From Anabaena azotica FACHB-119 (GTDB taxonomy: Bacteria; Cyanobacteriota; Cyanobacteriia; Cyanobacteriales; Nostocaceae): DNA of 64,000 nt. Where the stretch lies: assembly GCF_014697625.1 (NCBI RefSeq), contig NZ_JACJSG010000001.1, forward strand, positions 124,001 to 188,000, read 5' to 3'. This document shows positions 50,188-59,067 of this stretch, one piece after another. Below the pieces are notes generated by a model that did not search any database, was not told the origin of the DNA, and saw only the letters and a list, made by a program, of their open reading frames with translations. How positions within the stretch are numbered: position 1 is the stretch's first letter; the number at the start of each line of letters is the position of its first letter. The position numbers were made by a program, and so were the translations under genes.

Positions 50188-51851
50188 GTAACAGATTATT
50201 CAGCCAAGGGCGATGGCAAGATGCGATCGCCTCATATCAAAAATTGATAGAATTACAACAAGACAGTGCCGATATTTACTGGAACTTAAGTCAGTGCTAT
50301 AGAAATTTAAACTTACAAGATGACTATTTCCAGACTCTTAAACAAGGCATTGAACATTACCCTAAAGATGGTAGACTGCATTTTACCTTGATTATTGATT
50401 TGCGGCGTAATGGGCGTACTGAAGAAGCAATTGAGTACGCGGACAAGGCTTGTCAATGTCTACCTGATGATTACACTTTTCAACTTCTCAAACATTTAAC
50501 TGTTCCCTCTGTTTACAATAACCCAGAGGAAATAGCATTTTATCGTCAGCGCTACACTCAAGGTTTGCAAACTTTAATTGCAGAAACTTCTCTTAACACT
50601 GTTGAAGAAAAACAGAGTGCTTTAGCTGGTATTAATCGGCTGACTAATTTTTATCTATCTTATCAGGCACAGAATGATATAGATTTGCAACGCCAATACG
50701 GAAATTTAGTACATCAAATCATGGCGGCTAACTTTCCCCAATGGGTTGTTCCTGTATCTATGCCTAAATTACAACCTAACCAAAAAATTCGTGTTGGTTA
50801 TGTTTCCCATTATCTGCATTCTTACAGTGGTACACTATGGTTAACTGGCTGGTTAAAATACTGCGATCGCCAAAATTTTGAAATCTACTGTTATTACACG
50901 GGTAACGACCCAGATGCTGTTACCGAAAAATTTCAGGAATATAGTGATGTTTTCCATCATATTCCTTACAATTTACCTGCTGTTTGTGAACAAATAATAG
51001 CTGATAAATTACACATTTTAGTGTATCCCGAAATCGGCATGAACCCGCAAACTATGTGCATGGCTGCTTTACGACTTGCACCAGTGCAATGTGTTGCTTG
51101 GGGACATCCAGTAACAACTGGTTTACCAACAATTGATTACTTTTTATCTAGCGAATTAATGGAAGCAGAAAATGCTCAAGAACATTATTCGGAAAAATTA
51201 ATTCTTTTACCAAATATTGGTGTTTCTTACCCGAAACCGTATATTCCTCCAGTGTGTAAAACTCGTGCTGATTTTGGCTTGTCTGATGATGATGTTCTCT
51301 ATTTATGCTGTCAAGCACCGTTTAAATATTTACCACAATATGATTTTATTTTGGCGGAAATAGCCTATCGTGTACCGCAAGCTAAATTTATATTTCTGCG
51401 GGGTACTTTACTACAAGAACGCCTACAACGAGCTTTTGCTGCTTTAGGGCTAGAATATAGAGATTATTGTGTATTTTTAAATATCCCAGAACGACTTGAT
51501 TATCTGATGATTAACTTATTGTCAGAGGTTTACTTAGATACATTTACTTGGTCTGGTGGTAATACTACCTTAGAAGCGATCGCTTGTAATCTGCCCATTG
51601 TTACCTGTCCTAGTGAATTTATGCGGGGTCGTCACTCTGATAGTTTTTTGAAAATGTTGGGGGTGACAGATACAATTGCTAAAAATGAAGCGGAATATAT
51701 TGAAATCGCTGTTAGGTTAGGATTAGATCCCAATTGGCGGGGTGAGATTTCAGAGCGAATGAGTCAACTTCATGAGCGATTATTTGATGATCGGGTTTGT
51801 GTGGCGGGTTTGGAAGCTTTTTATCAACAGGTTGTGGGATTAAGTTCGTAG
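50184..51851 (+). CDS. TPR plus GT41 (O-GlcNAc-transferase-like) glycosyltransferase
   Basis: 555 residues from a TTG that overlaps the previous stop (TTGA). Residues 1-120 are TPR repeats. Residues about 195-545 are a GT41/SPY-type domain (KIRVGYVSHYLHSYSGTLWL, APVQCVAWGHPVTTGLPTIDY, TFTWSGGNTTLEAIACNLPIV). In bacteria such enzymes glycosylate proteins or act as HMW-C-like transferases. Coupled translation with the GT2-GT4 gene suggests one pathway. Confidence 0.87.
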   Translation: MSNRLFSQGRWQDAIASYQKLIELQQDSADIYWNLSQCYRNLNLQDDYFQTLKQGIEHYPKDGRLHFTLIIDLRRNGRTEEAIEYADKACQCLPDDYTFQLLKHLTVPSVYNNPEEIAFYRQRYTQGLQTLIAETSLNTVEEKQSALAGINRLTNFYLSYQAQNDIDLQRQYGNLVHQIMAANFPQWVVPVSMPKLQPNQKIRVGYVSHYLHSYSGTLWLTGWLKYCDRQNFEIYCYYTGNDPDAVTEKFQEYSDVFHHIPYNLPAVCEQIIADKLHILVYPEIGMNPQTMCMAALRLAPVQCVAWGHPVTTGLPTIDYFLSSELMEAENAQEHYSEKLILLPNIGVSYPKPYIPPVCKTRADFGLSDDDVLYLCCQAPFKYLPQYDFILAEIAYRVPQAKFIFLRGTLLQERLQRAFAALGLEYRDYCVFLNIPERLDYLMINLLSEVYLDTFTWSGGNTTLEAIACNLPIVTCPSEFMRGRHSDSFLKMLGVTDTIAKNEAEYIEIAVRLGLDPNWRGEISERMSQLHERLFDDRVCVAGLEAFYQQVVGLSS

Positions 51852-52062
51852 TAAGCACTTTAGTGCTTTTTTCAGGATGAGGACTGAAGTCCTCACTACG
51901 AGCGTTTGTAGTCATTAAGTTTGTAGTAAGCACTTTAGTGCTTTTTTCAGGATGATGAGGACTGAAGTCCTCACTACGAGCGTTTGTAGTCATTAAGTTT
52001 GTAGTAAGCACTTTAGTGCTTTTTTCAGGATGATGAGGACTGAAGTCCTCACTACGAGCGTT
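51844..52062. repeat. three tandem 75/78-bp units, each a two-palindrome REPIN
   Basis: Each unit has GTAGTAAGCACTTTAGTGC (a hairpin) and GAGGACTGAAGTCCTC then ACTACGAGCG (second hairpin). Starts at 51844, 51919 and 51997; the first unit lacks three bases (GAT). They directly precede the RAYT gene. Confidence 0.9.
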
Positions 52063-52072
52063 TTTTAAATAT

Positions 52073-52705
52073 ATGTATGAATATCGCAAACTTACGCTAA
52101 AACAAAAAGCTGAATTAGTTGAACAACGTTTGAGTCGTGGTTATCCTCCTCACGCGCCACCTCATCCTATACAAGATGCAAAATTTTATTTGTTAACTGC
52201 GGCTTGTTATGAACATAAGTCTTATATGCACTGTCAATCTCGTCGTCAGCAGTTGCTAAATATGATTTTTGATAAGTTTGGTGATGAGGATGATGGGGAA
52301 GAGAGTGCTAAAGCACTTACTACGAACATAATGATTAGTGCTTGGGTTGTTTTACCTAATCATTATCATTTATTGGTTCAGGTGGAAAATTTTGAGGTCT
52401 TGGGTGAGTTATTTCGTAAGATACATGGTTTTACTTCACGTCGATGGAATCTTGAAGATAATGTGACTAAGCGAAAAGTTTGGTATTCTTGGAGCGATCG
52501 CGCTATTCGCTCACAAAGACATTATTATACAACTCTTAACTATATTCACTACAACCCTGTCAAACATGGTTTAGTTACATCTCCTTATGACTGGGTTGAA
52601 AGTAGTGTTAACTGGTATTTACAAGTTTACGGGCGAGAATGGTTACGTGATTGTTGGGTTAAATATCCAGTCAAAGATTATGGCAAAGATTGGGATGATT
52701 TTTAA
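52073..52705 (+). CDS. REP-associated tyrosine transposase (RAYT, Y1/HUH family)
   Basis: 210 residues. HUH motif in WVVLPNHYHLLVQ, Tyr-bearing helix near YYTTLNYIHYNPVKHGL, and the C-terminal WVKYPVKDYGKDWDDF conserved in cyanobacterial RAYTs. RAYTs are single-copy domesticated IS200-like transposases that move short palindromes (REP/REPIN). Here the gene is bracketed by its presumptive targets (51844-52062 upstream; 52706-52842 and 53469-53527 downstream). Codons near 52304-52327 (ESAKALTTN) are spelled by a REP arm. Full length with no stop, so it may be active. Confidence 0.9.
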   Translation: MYEYRKLTLKQKAELVEQRLSRGYPPHAPPHPIQDAKFYLLTAACYEHKSYMHCQSRRQQLLNMIFDKFGDEDDGEESAKALTTNIMISAWVVLPNHYHLLVQVENFEVLGELFRKIHGFTSRRWNLEDNVTKRKVWYSWSDRAIRSQRHYYTTLNYIHYNPVKHGLVTSPYDWVESSVNWYLQVYGREWLRDCWVKYPVKDYGKDWDDF

Positions 52706-52771
52706 AGTTTGTAGTAAGGGCTGAAGCCCTTAGTTATCTATATTGGGAGGGCTGAAGCCCTCTCTACGAAC
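52706..52771. repeat. REPIN, GGGCTGAAGCCC type
   Basis: GTAGTAAGGGCTGAAGCCC then TTAGT, spacer TATCTATATT, and GGGAGGGCTGAAGCCCTC then CTACGAAC: two hairpins in inverted arrangement. Confidence 0.85.
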
Positions 52772-52781
52772 CTTCTTAATG

Positions 52782-52842
52782 TTTGTAGTAAGGGCTTCAG
52801 CCCTTAGTTGTATATTGGGAGGGCTAAAGCCCTCACTACGAA
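52782..52842. repeat. REPIN, GGGCTTCAGCCC type
   Basis: GTAGTAAGGGCTTCAGCCC, TTGTATATT spacer, GGGAGGGCTAAAGCCCTC then ACTACGAAC. Confidence 0.85.
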
Positions 52843-52890
52843 CTTTCCCTGCTATAGTTCAAGAATATACCCTGATAGTAAAATATTGCC

Positions 52891-53469
52891 GTGACTGCTA
52901 TTACAATTAATTTGAATAATATCGTCAGGCTGAGTGATGACCAATTTTATCAGCTATGCCGAGATAATCCTGATATAAAATTTGAGCGCAATTCTAAGGG
53001 AGAATTGATAGTAATGCCACCTACAGGGGGAGAGACGGGAAAATTTAATGCTAAACTCACTACAAGATTTGTTGTGTGGAATGAACAAACACAACTAGGC
53101 GAGGTTTTCGATTCTTCTACTTGTTTTAGACTTCCCAATGGGCCAGACCGTTCTCCTGACGTTTCTTGGATAGAACTCAGCAGATGGAACTCTCTCTCAC
53201 CAGAACAACGAGAAAAGTTTCCTCCTATCGCTCCCGATTTTGTGTTAGAACTCATGTCCCCATCTGATAATTTGAGTGAAGCACAAGCTAAAATGCAAGA
53301 ATATATGGATGCGGGAGTAAAGCTAGCTTGGTTGATAGATAGAAAAACACGCCGTGTGGAAATTTATCGACAAGGGCAAGGAAAAGAAATATTGGTGTCT
53401 CCCGCAAGTTTATCAGGAGAAGATGTATTAATTGGTTTTACTTTAAATTTGCAGTTTATTTGGAGTTAG
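52891..53469 (+). CDS. Uma2 family endonuclease-fold protein
   Basis: 192 residues, GTG start. Complete compact Uma2 protein: FERNSKGELIVMPPTGGETG, RSPDVSWIELSRW, then APDFVLELMSPSDNL (Asp...Glu-x-Leu core), and a C-terminal GVKLAWLIDRKTRRVEIYR strand. No coiled-coil tail. Flanked by REPINs on both sides. Confidence 0.9.
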   Translation: MTAITINLNNIVRLSDDQFYQLCRDNPDIKFERNSKGELIVMPPTGGETGKFNAKLTTRFVVWNEQTQLGEVFDSSTCFRLPNGPDRSPDVSWIELSRWNSLSPEQREKFPPIAPDFVLELMSPSDNLSEAQAKMQEYMDAGVKLAWLIDRKTRRVEIYRQGQGKEILVSPASLSGEDVLIGFTLNLQFIWS

Positions 53470-53527
53470 TTTGTAGTAAGGGCTTCAGCCCTTAGTTGTA
53501 TATTGGGAGGGCTGAAGCCCTCACTAC
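53469..53527. repeat. REPIN downstream of Uma2
   Basis: GTAGTAAGGGCTTCAGCCC, TTGTATATT spacer, GGGAGGGCTGAAGCCCTC then ACTACTAAC; nearly identical to 52782-52842. Overlaps the Uma2 stop codon. Confidence 0.85.
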
Positions 53528-53531
53528 TAAC

Positions 53532-55751
53532 TTAACTTTCTAGATATTTTTGCCACATTTGGGTGTAAGCATTCTCCATCTCACGGGTAAATTGCTTACC
53601 GTTCCATAGAGGTGATGTTTTTCTTGATTGTCTCAGCTTCCAAGCGATTTGTTGTCTTAAAGCTTCATCCTTACCCAAGCGTACACCCCACTCTACATAT
53701 TCTTCATCAGTCCAGGCGATACCTTCTGTAATTCCAGCATTCATCATCATGGTATAGCTGTTGCGTGCGGCAAATTGTTCACCTACTTTTGTGACCATAG
53801 GAATACACATCCACAGGGTTTCTAACGTTGTAGTAGCGCCATTGTAGGGGTATGTATCTAAAACTATGTCGGCAATACCTAAATTAGCTCGGTGAACTGA
53901 TTCTGACATAACAATCGGAAGAAAACGCAGCCTAGATGTATCTACGCCTTCTTCATCAGCTAACCCATCAAAGAATATTTTGATAGAATTTTCCTCAGAG
54001 ATACCTTTAATTAGAAAGTAGCTATTAGGAACTTCTTTAATGATTTTCAATTGCAATCTTGTAATATCTGGATGTCGCTTAAAACCTCTTTGTCCACAAA
54101 GATACACAACTGCATCATTAGGGATATCTAATTCTTCACGAGTTATAGTAGGTACACTAACTTCAAAGCCATCTACAGCTACGTAGGTGTGAGGTAAACG
54201 CCAAATTTCTTCGCTGTAGTATTCCTGAGCTGATTCTGGTAAGACATAAGGGTCTGCAACAAAATAATCAACAGCCGGAATCCCGGAAGCATCCCAACCC
54301 AACCAAGTCACTTGAACTGGTGCTGGTTTCATTCCCATAACTTCACAACTAATATCAAGAGTAATGCTATCTAAATCTATTAGAACATCAATTTCATCTT
54401 GATAAATTTGTTCAGCCAGTTCGTTCGTATTTGTTGATTTATATGCTTTATCTACTTTACTTAGATACCATTCATGTAAAGGATCTAAATCTGGATTAGT
54501 ATTAATAAAATAAGCATAAACTTCAAATTTATCCCTATCATGATACTCAAACAACCACCGTGCTAACCAACCCACAGAATGACTTTTAAGGCAATAAGAT
54601 AAATATCCTAATTTAATTTTTTCGTTAGATGGTTTCCCTTTTTTCCTTTCTAAATGTCCATAAAAATATTTTTCCACTTTTTCTTTTGCATAATTGGCTA
54701 TATTCGCTTGACAAACTTGCGACAATCCATTTTGAAGAGTTCTATTTTTTATAGGATTATCTTCAATGTAAGGGCTGAAAAAACTAGCATTAAATAGTCT
54801 TGTTGTTCTTACGTTATCAAGGTTTTTTGGTTGATTTTCTACCAGTGATAGTATCAAAGATTTTTGTTTGCTATTGATAGATAAAGATTCTTCCCAATGC
54901 CCGCCTGCACTCATTAATCCTCGTAGCACTTGACGATTTGCAAAGACTTTATCCGCAAATTCTTCGACTAAGGAATAGTATAGTTTGGCTGTTTCTATAC
55001 CTTTAACAAATTGATTCGCGTTTTGATAAAAACTAGCTAATTGACCTATAACTTCTGTATTGTTGGGACTCAAAGTTAAATAACTTTCACATATTTGTGC
55101 TGCTATTGCTGGTAGCTGCTTTGAGTAGGCAATTTCTATCGCAGATGGCAGTAAAGTAGTTAATAAAACTGGGATATGATGATGACAATAAGGTAAACAA
55201 GCGTTTAATAATTCTAGGGTAGAAGGATGTGCAGGAGCATAATCTAACGTAGCTTTTAAAACCTGCATCAATAAATCTAATCTGACTTCTAGACCGGATT
55301 CACCTTTCAGAATATCGATTACTTTCAGTTCTTCTAATTCATTACCAGTATAATTTCCTAATTTAATAGACAGTAAAACAAGATGTAAGAGGTTATGAAT
55401 ATCTTGAGGAGCAATTTCCTTGATATTGCAGCGAATTTTTGCAGCAACAGAATATTCTTCTCGTTCTTCCTGGCGTTCAGCTTCCGTGTTTAAAATTGTA
55501 ACTAATTCTTGATTCCAAGCATCAACTTGTTCTGGCTCTCCATCCATCATAGCCATAAACCAAGTTGTTTGAGCTTCTACTTCTTGTCCCTGTAATAGTA
55601 ATATTAAGCCCAAACTCCAATAATATGATTTAACATCAGGCTCTATAGCAATTGCTTCTTCGTAAAGACTGGCTGCTTGAATGTAATTACCTGAAACGAA
55701 ATATTTTTCTGCCAGTTGATGATGTTGAGTTGGAGTAGTTATTAAAACCAT
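53532..55751 (-). CDS. TPR plus GT41 (O-GlcNAc-transferase-like) glycosyltransferase
   Basis: About 739 residues from an ATG at 55751. The N-terminal 350 residues are TPR-like repeats; the GT41 domain occupies about 370-735 (KIKLGYLSYCLKSHSVGWLARW, APVQVTWLGWDASGIPAVDY, TYPYNGATTTLETLWMCIPMV). It is 126 nt downstream of a pilin gene on the same strand, so pilin glycosylation is a reasonable guess. It is a distant paralogue of the 50.2-kb gene. Confidence 0.87.
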   Translation of the reverse strand: MVLITTPTQHHQLAEKYFVSGNYIQAASLYEEAIAIEPDVKSYYWSLGLILLLQGQEVEAQTTWFMAMMDGEPEQVDAWNQELVTILNTEAERQEEREEYSVAAKIRCNIKEIAPQDIHNLLHLVLLSIKLGNYTGNELEELKVIDILKGESGLEVRLDLLMQVLKATLDYAPAHPSTLELLNACLPYCHHHIPVLLTTLLPSAIEIAYSKQLPAIAAQICESYLTLSPNNTEVIGQLASFYQNANQFVKGIETAKLYYSLVEEFADKVFANRQVLRGLMSAGGHWEESLSINSKQKSLILSLVENQPKNLDNVRTTRLFNASFFSPYIEDNPIKNRTLQNGLSQVCQANIANYAKEKVEKYFYGHLERKKGKPSNEKIKLGYLSYCLKSHSVGWLARWLFEYHDRDKFEVYAYFINTNPDLDPLHEWYLSKVDKAYKSTNTNELAEQIYQDEIDVLIDLDSITLDISCEVMGMKPAPVQVTWLGWDASGIPAVDYFVADPYVLPESAQEYYSEEIWRLPHTYVAVDGFEVSVPTITREELDIPNDAVVYLCGQRGFKRHPDITRLQLKIIKEVPNSYFLIKGISEENSIKIFFDGLADEEGVDTSRLRFLPIVMSESVHRANLGIADIVLDTYPYNGATTTLETLWMCIPMVTKVGEQFAARNSYTMMMNAGITEGIAWTDEEYVEWGVRLGKDEALRQQIAWKLRQSRKTSPLWNGKQFTREMENAYTQMWQKYLES

Positions 55752-55892
55752 AGTAATTATGACCAACTTATGAGAAAGAAAAAGAATTAGTTAGTAAATT
55801 GCACAAATTGGGTAATGTTTTTTTGACATTACCCAAAACAAGAAATATGCAAAATTACTTGTAACAACGATTAGTTAATGGTTTTAACTTTC

Positions 55893-56423
55893 TTATCTAG
55901 CTAAAGACACAAAGTTAGTCGCGCAGGTTGTACCAAATGTGGTAAAGTCATCTACTGTTGTGCTAGGGCCAGCTGTTTCACAAGCTATTGCTAATGTTAA
56001 AGCTTCTGAAGTTGCACTATTTCCTTGGGTTGTACCTACTAAACCGTAGTATGATTTAAGGGCTGTTTTATAAGCTACACCTTTAAACTGAGCAGCAGCT
56101 GTTCCACCACCAGCAATAGAATAGTTATAGTTCTCAGACTGAGTTCTGATACCTACTTGCAACTCGTCAAGGTTAGTAGCAAACTTTTGGTATTCCAAGT
56201 AGTAGGCTTGCTGAGAACGGTTAACAGTACCTACGTAGTTTCTTGCTTCTGACTGTTTTGCCTTGTTTACCTGACCTAGTAGCGAAGGTAACGCGATCGC
56301 AGCAAGTACACCGATGATGATTACAACTACTAGCAGTTCAATTAAGGTAAAACCTTCATCTTTTTTGTTCTTACGGTTGTTGAGGTGGCTGAGGAATTTA
56401 GCTTGTAATTCTGGCTTGAGCAT
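55893..56423 (-). CDS. type IV pilin-like protein (prepilin)
   Basis: 176 residues. A 24-residue basic leader ends KKDEG, followed by FTLIELLVVVIIIGVLAAIALPS: the PilD cleavage site with Phe+1 and Glu+5 and the hydrophobic helix. Two Cys near the C-terminus (AIACETAG, GTTCATN) can form the D-loop disulfide. AGGAG precedes the ATG by about 7 nt. It is a major-pilin-like protein for motility or DNA uptake; an OGT-like gene follows on the same strand. Confidence 0.92.
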   Translation of the reverse strand: MLKPELQAKFLSHLNNRKNKKDEGFTLIELLVVVIIIGVLAAIALPSLLGQVNKAKQSEARNYVGTVNRSQQAYYLEYQKFATNLDELQVGIRTQSENYNYSIAGGGTAAAQFKGVAYKTALKSYYGLVGTTQGNSATSEALTLAIACETAGPSTTVDDFTTFGTTCATNFVSLAR

Positions 56424-56698
56424 TGATTTCTCCTGAAGTTTGGGGTAAGTAGTAGGCGATCGCTTTTCTCTACAAACAACTTACCCACTTACAATCGTGA
56501 TCTATCACTCCAGGTAAAAAAATTTCTTGCTGAAATACGATTTGCGTATATTCACTAATAAAAAATCTCTAGGAGATGAATATCTCCTGATTTTTACTTA
56601 ATGCCCTAATCAAGTGCGATCGCTACAGTATATTGCGGAAACTAAAGCTGTGGGTTACTGTCCTAATGTCTGATATATGAAAAGCTTGAGATGTAGAA
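56424..56698. other. divergent promoter region of pilin and mltA
   Basis: 275 nt, AT-rich, with one HIP1-like GCGATCGC at about 56456-56463. It should hold both promoters. No boxes claimed. Confidence 0.4.
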
Positions 56699-57895
56699 AT
56701 GAGAAACAAGCTGGCTTTATTTTCCCTCAGTTTAGGCATCACCTTTTTTAACCCCGCACAAATTGCTGTGAGTCAGGTATCACCCACAGCACCACCTTTA
56801 AAACTTGTTGATATTGGTACTAACTGCACACCAGCGCGTACTTGCTTGGGTTGGGACGAACAACTATTTATAGGTCATGGCAAACTGAAAAGCGATCGCG
56901 CCGGTCTGTTACGCTCAATAGATAATAGTTTACGTTACCTAGAAACCCCAAAAGCAGCAGCCGCTTACAACAATTACCCCATCAAAGGAATTACCCTCGA
57001 TAGAGTGCGGCGGAGTTTGCGGCGTTTTCGTCAGTTGGTAGCTACAGCAAAATCACCAGCACAGTTACAAGCTGCGGTGCGGCGAGAGTTTGCTTTTTAC
57101 AAGTCAGTTGGTGATGATGGACAAGGTAGAGTCAAGTTTACCGCCTACTATGCACCGATTTACTCAGCCAGTCGTGTACGCACTGCACAATATAAATATC
57201 CCATTTATCGACTTCCCCCAGATTTTGACCAATGGAGTAAACCCCACCCCAAGCGAGTTGATTTAGAAGGGGTAGATGGTTTATTGGGAAACAAAAGCCG
57301 ACTAAGCGGTTTGGAGATGTTTTGGTTACGCGATCGCTTTCAAGCCTACATGATCCATATCCAAGGTTCTGCTAAACTCAAATTAACAGATGGCACTCAA
57401 ACCAGCGTCGGTTTTGCAGCTGGAACAGACTACCCTTGGACAGCTGTAGGGCGACTGCTATTTCAAGATGGCAAACTAACCAAAGAAGAATTAAATATGC
57501 CTGGGATTATTCGCTATTTTCGCAAAAATCCCCAGTCTATGAATAATTATCTCCCACGCTGGGAACGATTTATATTCTTCCAAGAAACCAAAGGCGAACC
57601 AGCCACAGGCAGTATCAGCGTACCACTCGTACCAGAACGTTCCATTGCCACCGATAAATCTCTCATGCCACCAGGCGCATTAGCTGTAATTAACGCTACA
57701 TTCCCCTATCCAGGGCGACGTAACCAACTGATTCAGCGCCACGTCAGCCGTTTTGTCCTCGACCAAGATACAGGTAGCGCCATCAAAGGCCCCGGCAGAG
57801 TCGATTATTTTCTCGGCTATGGCGACTTAGCAGGCGATCGCGCTGGTATTACTGTGACTGCTGGTTCTATATATTACCTGCTATTGAAAAAGTGA
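56699..57895 (+). CDS. mltA: membrane-bound lytic murein transglycosylase A
   Basis: 398 residues. Signal peptide (KLALFSLSLGITFFNPAQIAVS), MltA domain with YYAPIYSASRV and FLRDRFQAYMIHIQGSAKL-like core, and the C-terminal 3D domain (DQDTGSAIKGPGRVDYFLGYGDLAGDRAG) bearing the three conserved Asp residues. Cleaves peptidoglycan between MurNAc and GlcNAc with 1,6-anhydro formation in the periplasm. Confidence 0.93.
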   Translation: MRNKLALFSLSLGITFFNPAQIAVSQVSPTAPPLKLVDIGTNCTPARTCLGWDEQLFIGHGKLKSDRAGLLRSIDNSLRYLETPKAAAAYNNYPIKGITLDRVRRSLRRFRQLVATAKSPAQLQAAVRREFAFYKSVGDDGQGRVKFTAYYAPIYSASRVRTAQYKYPIYRLPPDFDQWSKPHPKRVDLEGVDGLLGNKSRLSGLEMFWLRDRFQAYMIHIQGSAKLKLTDGTQTSVGFAAGTDYPWTAVGRLLFQDGKLTKEELNMPGIIRYFRKNPQSMNNYLPRWERFIFFQETKGEPATGSISVPLVPERSIATDKSLMPPGALAVINATFPYPGRRNQLIQRHVSRFVLDQDTGSAIKGPGRVDYFLGYGDLAGDRAGITVTAGSIYYLLLKK

Positions 57896-57978
57896 ATTAG
57901 GGACTGGGGACTGGGGAAGGGGGAAGGGGGAAAGGGGAAAGGAAAAATACTGCTCACTCATCTCCCTCATCTCCCGCA

Positions 57979-58127
57979 AGGTGGTTTCATACAATCAGAG
58001 AAAAAAGACTAATGTGTTTCAAAGCCTCTCCCCCCGTGGGGGAGAGGTTTGGAGAGGGGTCAAAATCGCTGCGACAAAACGAGAAATCAAGACTTATAAA
58101 TTTTTCTTTTTCTGTATGAAACCACCC
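57979..58127. mobile_element. MITE-like element with AGGTGGTTTCATACA ends
   Basis: Left AGGTGGTTTCATACAATCAG, right TCTGTATGAAACCACCCT; about 149 bp. The interior contains a CCTCTCCCCC...GGGGGAGAGG hairpin. No coding sequence. Confidence 0.7.
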
Positions 58128-58210
58128 TCCCTTTTCCCCTCCTGGGAGGGGTTAGGGGTGGGTTACTCCCTCATCTCCCTCATCTCCCTCATCTCCCCCA
58201 CCTCCCCCAG

Positions 58211-58651
58211 CTACCTCGCCTGTTGTCGCATATATCGCCCATCCAACCCCTGCTTAATCCAACTGAGACATTCGTACTCAGATTTAAATAATTTAGGTGC
58301 AGCAATATTATTTAATAAATCCGGTGGGTAATGGTCGTAAAAGTATCTATCATTCTCGTGGAAGACAACAATTAAATTGTTGCGGTAAATGTAGCGTGAT
58401 TGAAAGCAATCTTTCTGACTAGCAAAATCTGCGTTTTGGTCAATATGCTCTTTAGCTATTTCAATGATATTGCTAATGCTATTACCGTAGATTTTAGCTG
58501 GATTTTCGGCTTTGTGTAGTTTACTTTCTCGACCAATTTCTGACAAGAGTTTATAGGAATAGATTTCATACCTATCTGCTTTGCCAAAAACAAATGGAAT
58601 GATGAGATATCCCTGATATGAAACCGAATTTTCATAAAGAAGACGACTCAT
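58211..58651 (-). CDS. conserved hypothetical protein
   Basis: 146 residues. An excellent AAGGAGGT ribosome site precedes the ATG. No family recognised; the middle is basic and hydrophilic (SKLHKAENPAKIYGNSIS), and the C-terminus is LSWIKQGLDGRYMRQQAR. Cytosolic. Real gene likely from its ribosome site. Confidence 0.7.
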   Translation of the reverse strand: MSRLLYENSVSYQGYLIIPFVFGKADRYEIYSYKLLSEIGRESKLHKAENPAKIYGNSISNIIEIAKEHIDQNADFASQKDCFQSRYIYRNNLIVVFHENDRYFYDHYPPDLLNNIAAPKLFKSEYECLSWIKQGLDGRYMRQQAR

Positions 58652-59067
58652 CTGAACCTCCTTTGATATAACGGCTTAAACAAAAAGCGCCTCAACAAAA
58701 ACGCAATAACAATTAACGCATTTCTGCTAATTAATGCTTGGCGTTGTTGATATCTTGTGGGCAATTTGGTCAAGAGGGGCATGACCCCTCATTTTGGGTA
58801 ATGATGGCTTGTTAGGTCTTATCAGAAAAGAATTACAAAATTCATTATTACTCTTTTTTTAAGGACTCAAAACGGTATATGTGAGAAAAATTAAACAATT
58901 ATTAGAACTTACGCAAGTGTCATAATTAAACTAACTGTAGGGTGCGTCAGACGCAATAATTTCGTACACATTCAAGGATTTTCTACATCTGACGCACCCT
59001 ACCGTTTTGTGAGAAATGCGGGTAAAGTCCTTACTACGAACTGAGGGGAAATTGAGATGATTTTTTG
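58652..59067. other. intergenic region with palindromes
   Basis: No gene. CTGTAGGGTGCGTCAGA and TCTGACGCACCCTAC form an inverted repeat (58935-59002). AGAACTTACGCAAGTGTCAT (about 58907) is a relative of the AGGACTTACGCA element. GTAAAGTCCTTACTACGAAC near 59021 is a REP arm. Confidence 0.55.

Noticed and set aside
51712..52089. Minus-strand protein with 26-residue repeats
   Set aside because: It is a reading of three REPIN units plus the antisense of the GT41 gene; the period comes from the DNA repeat.
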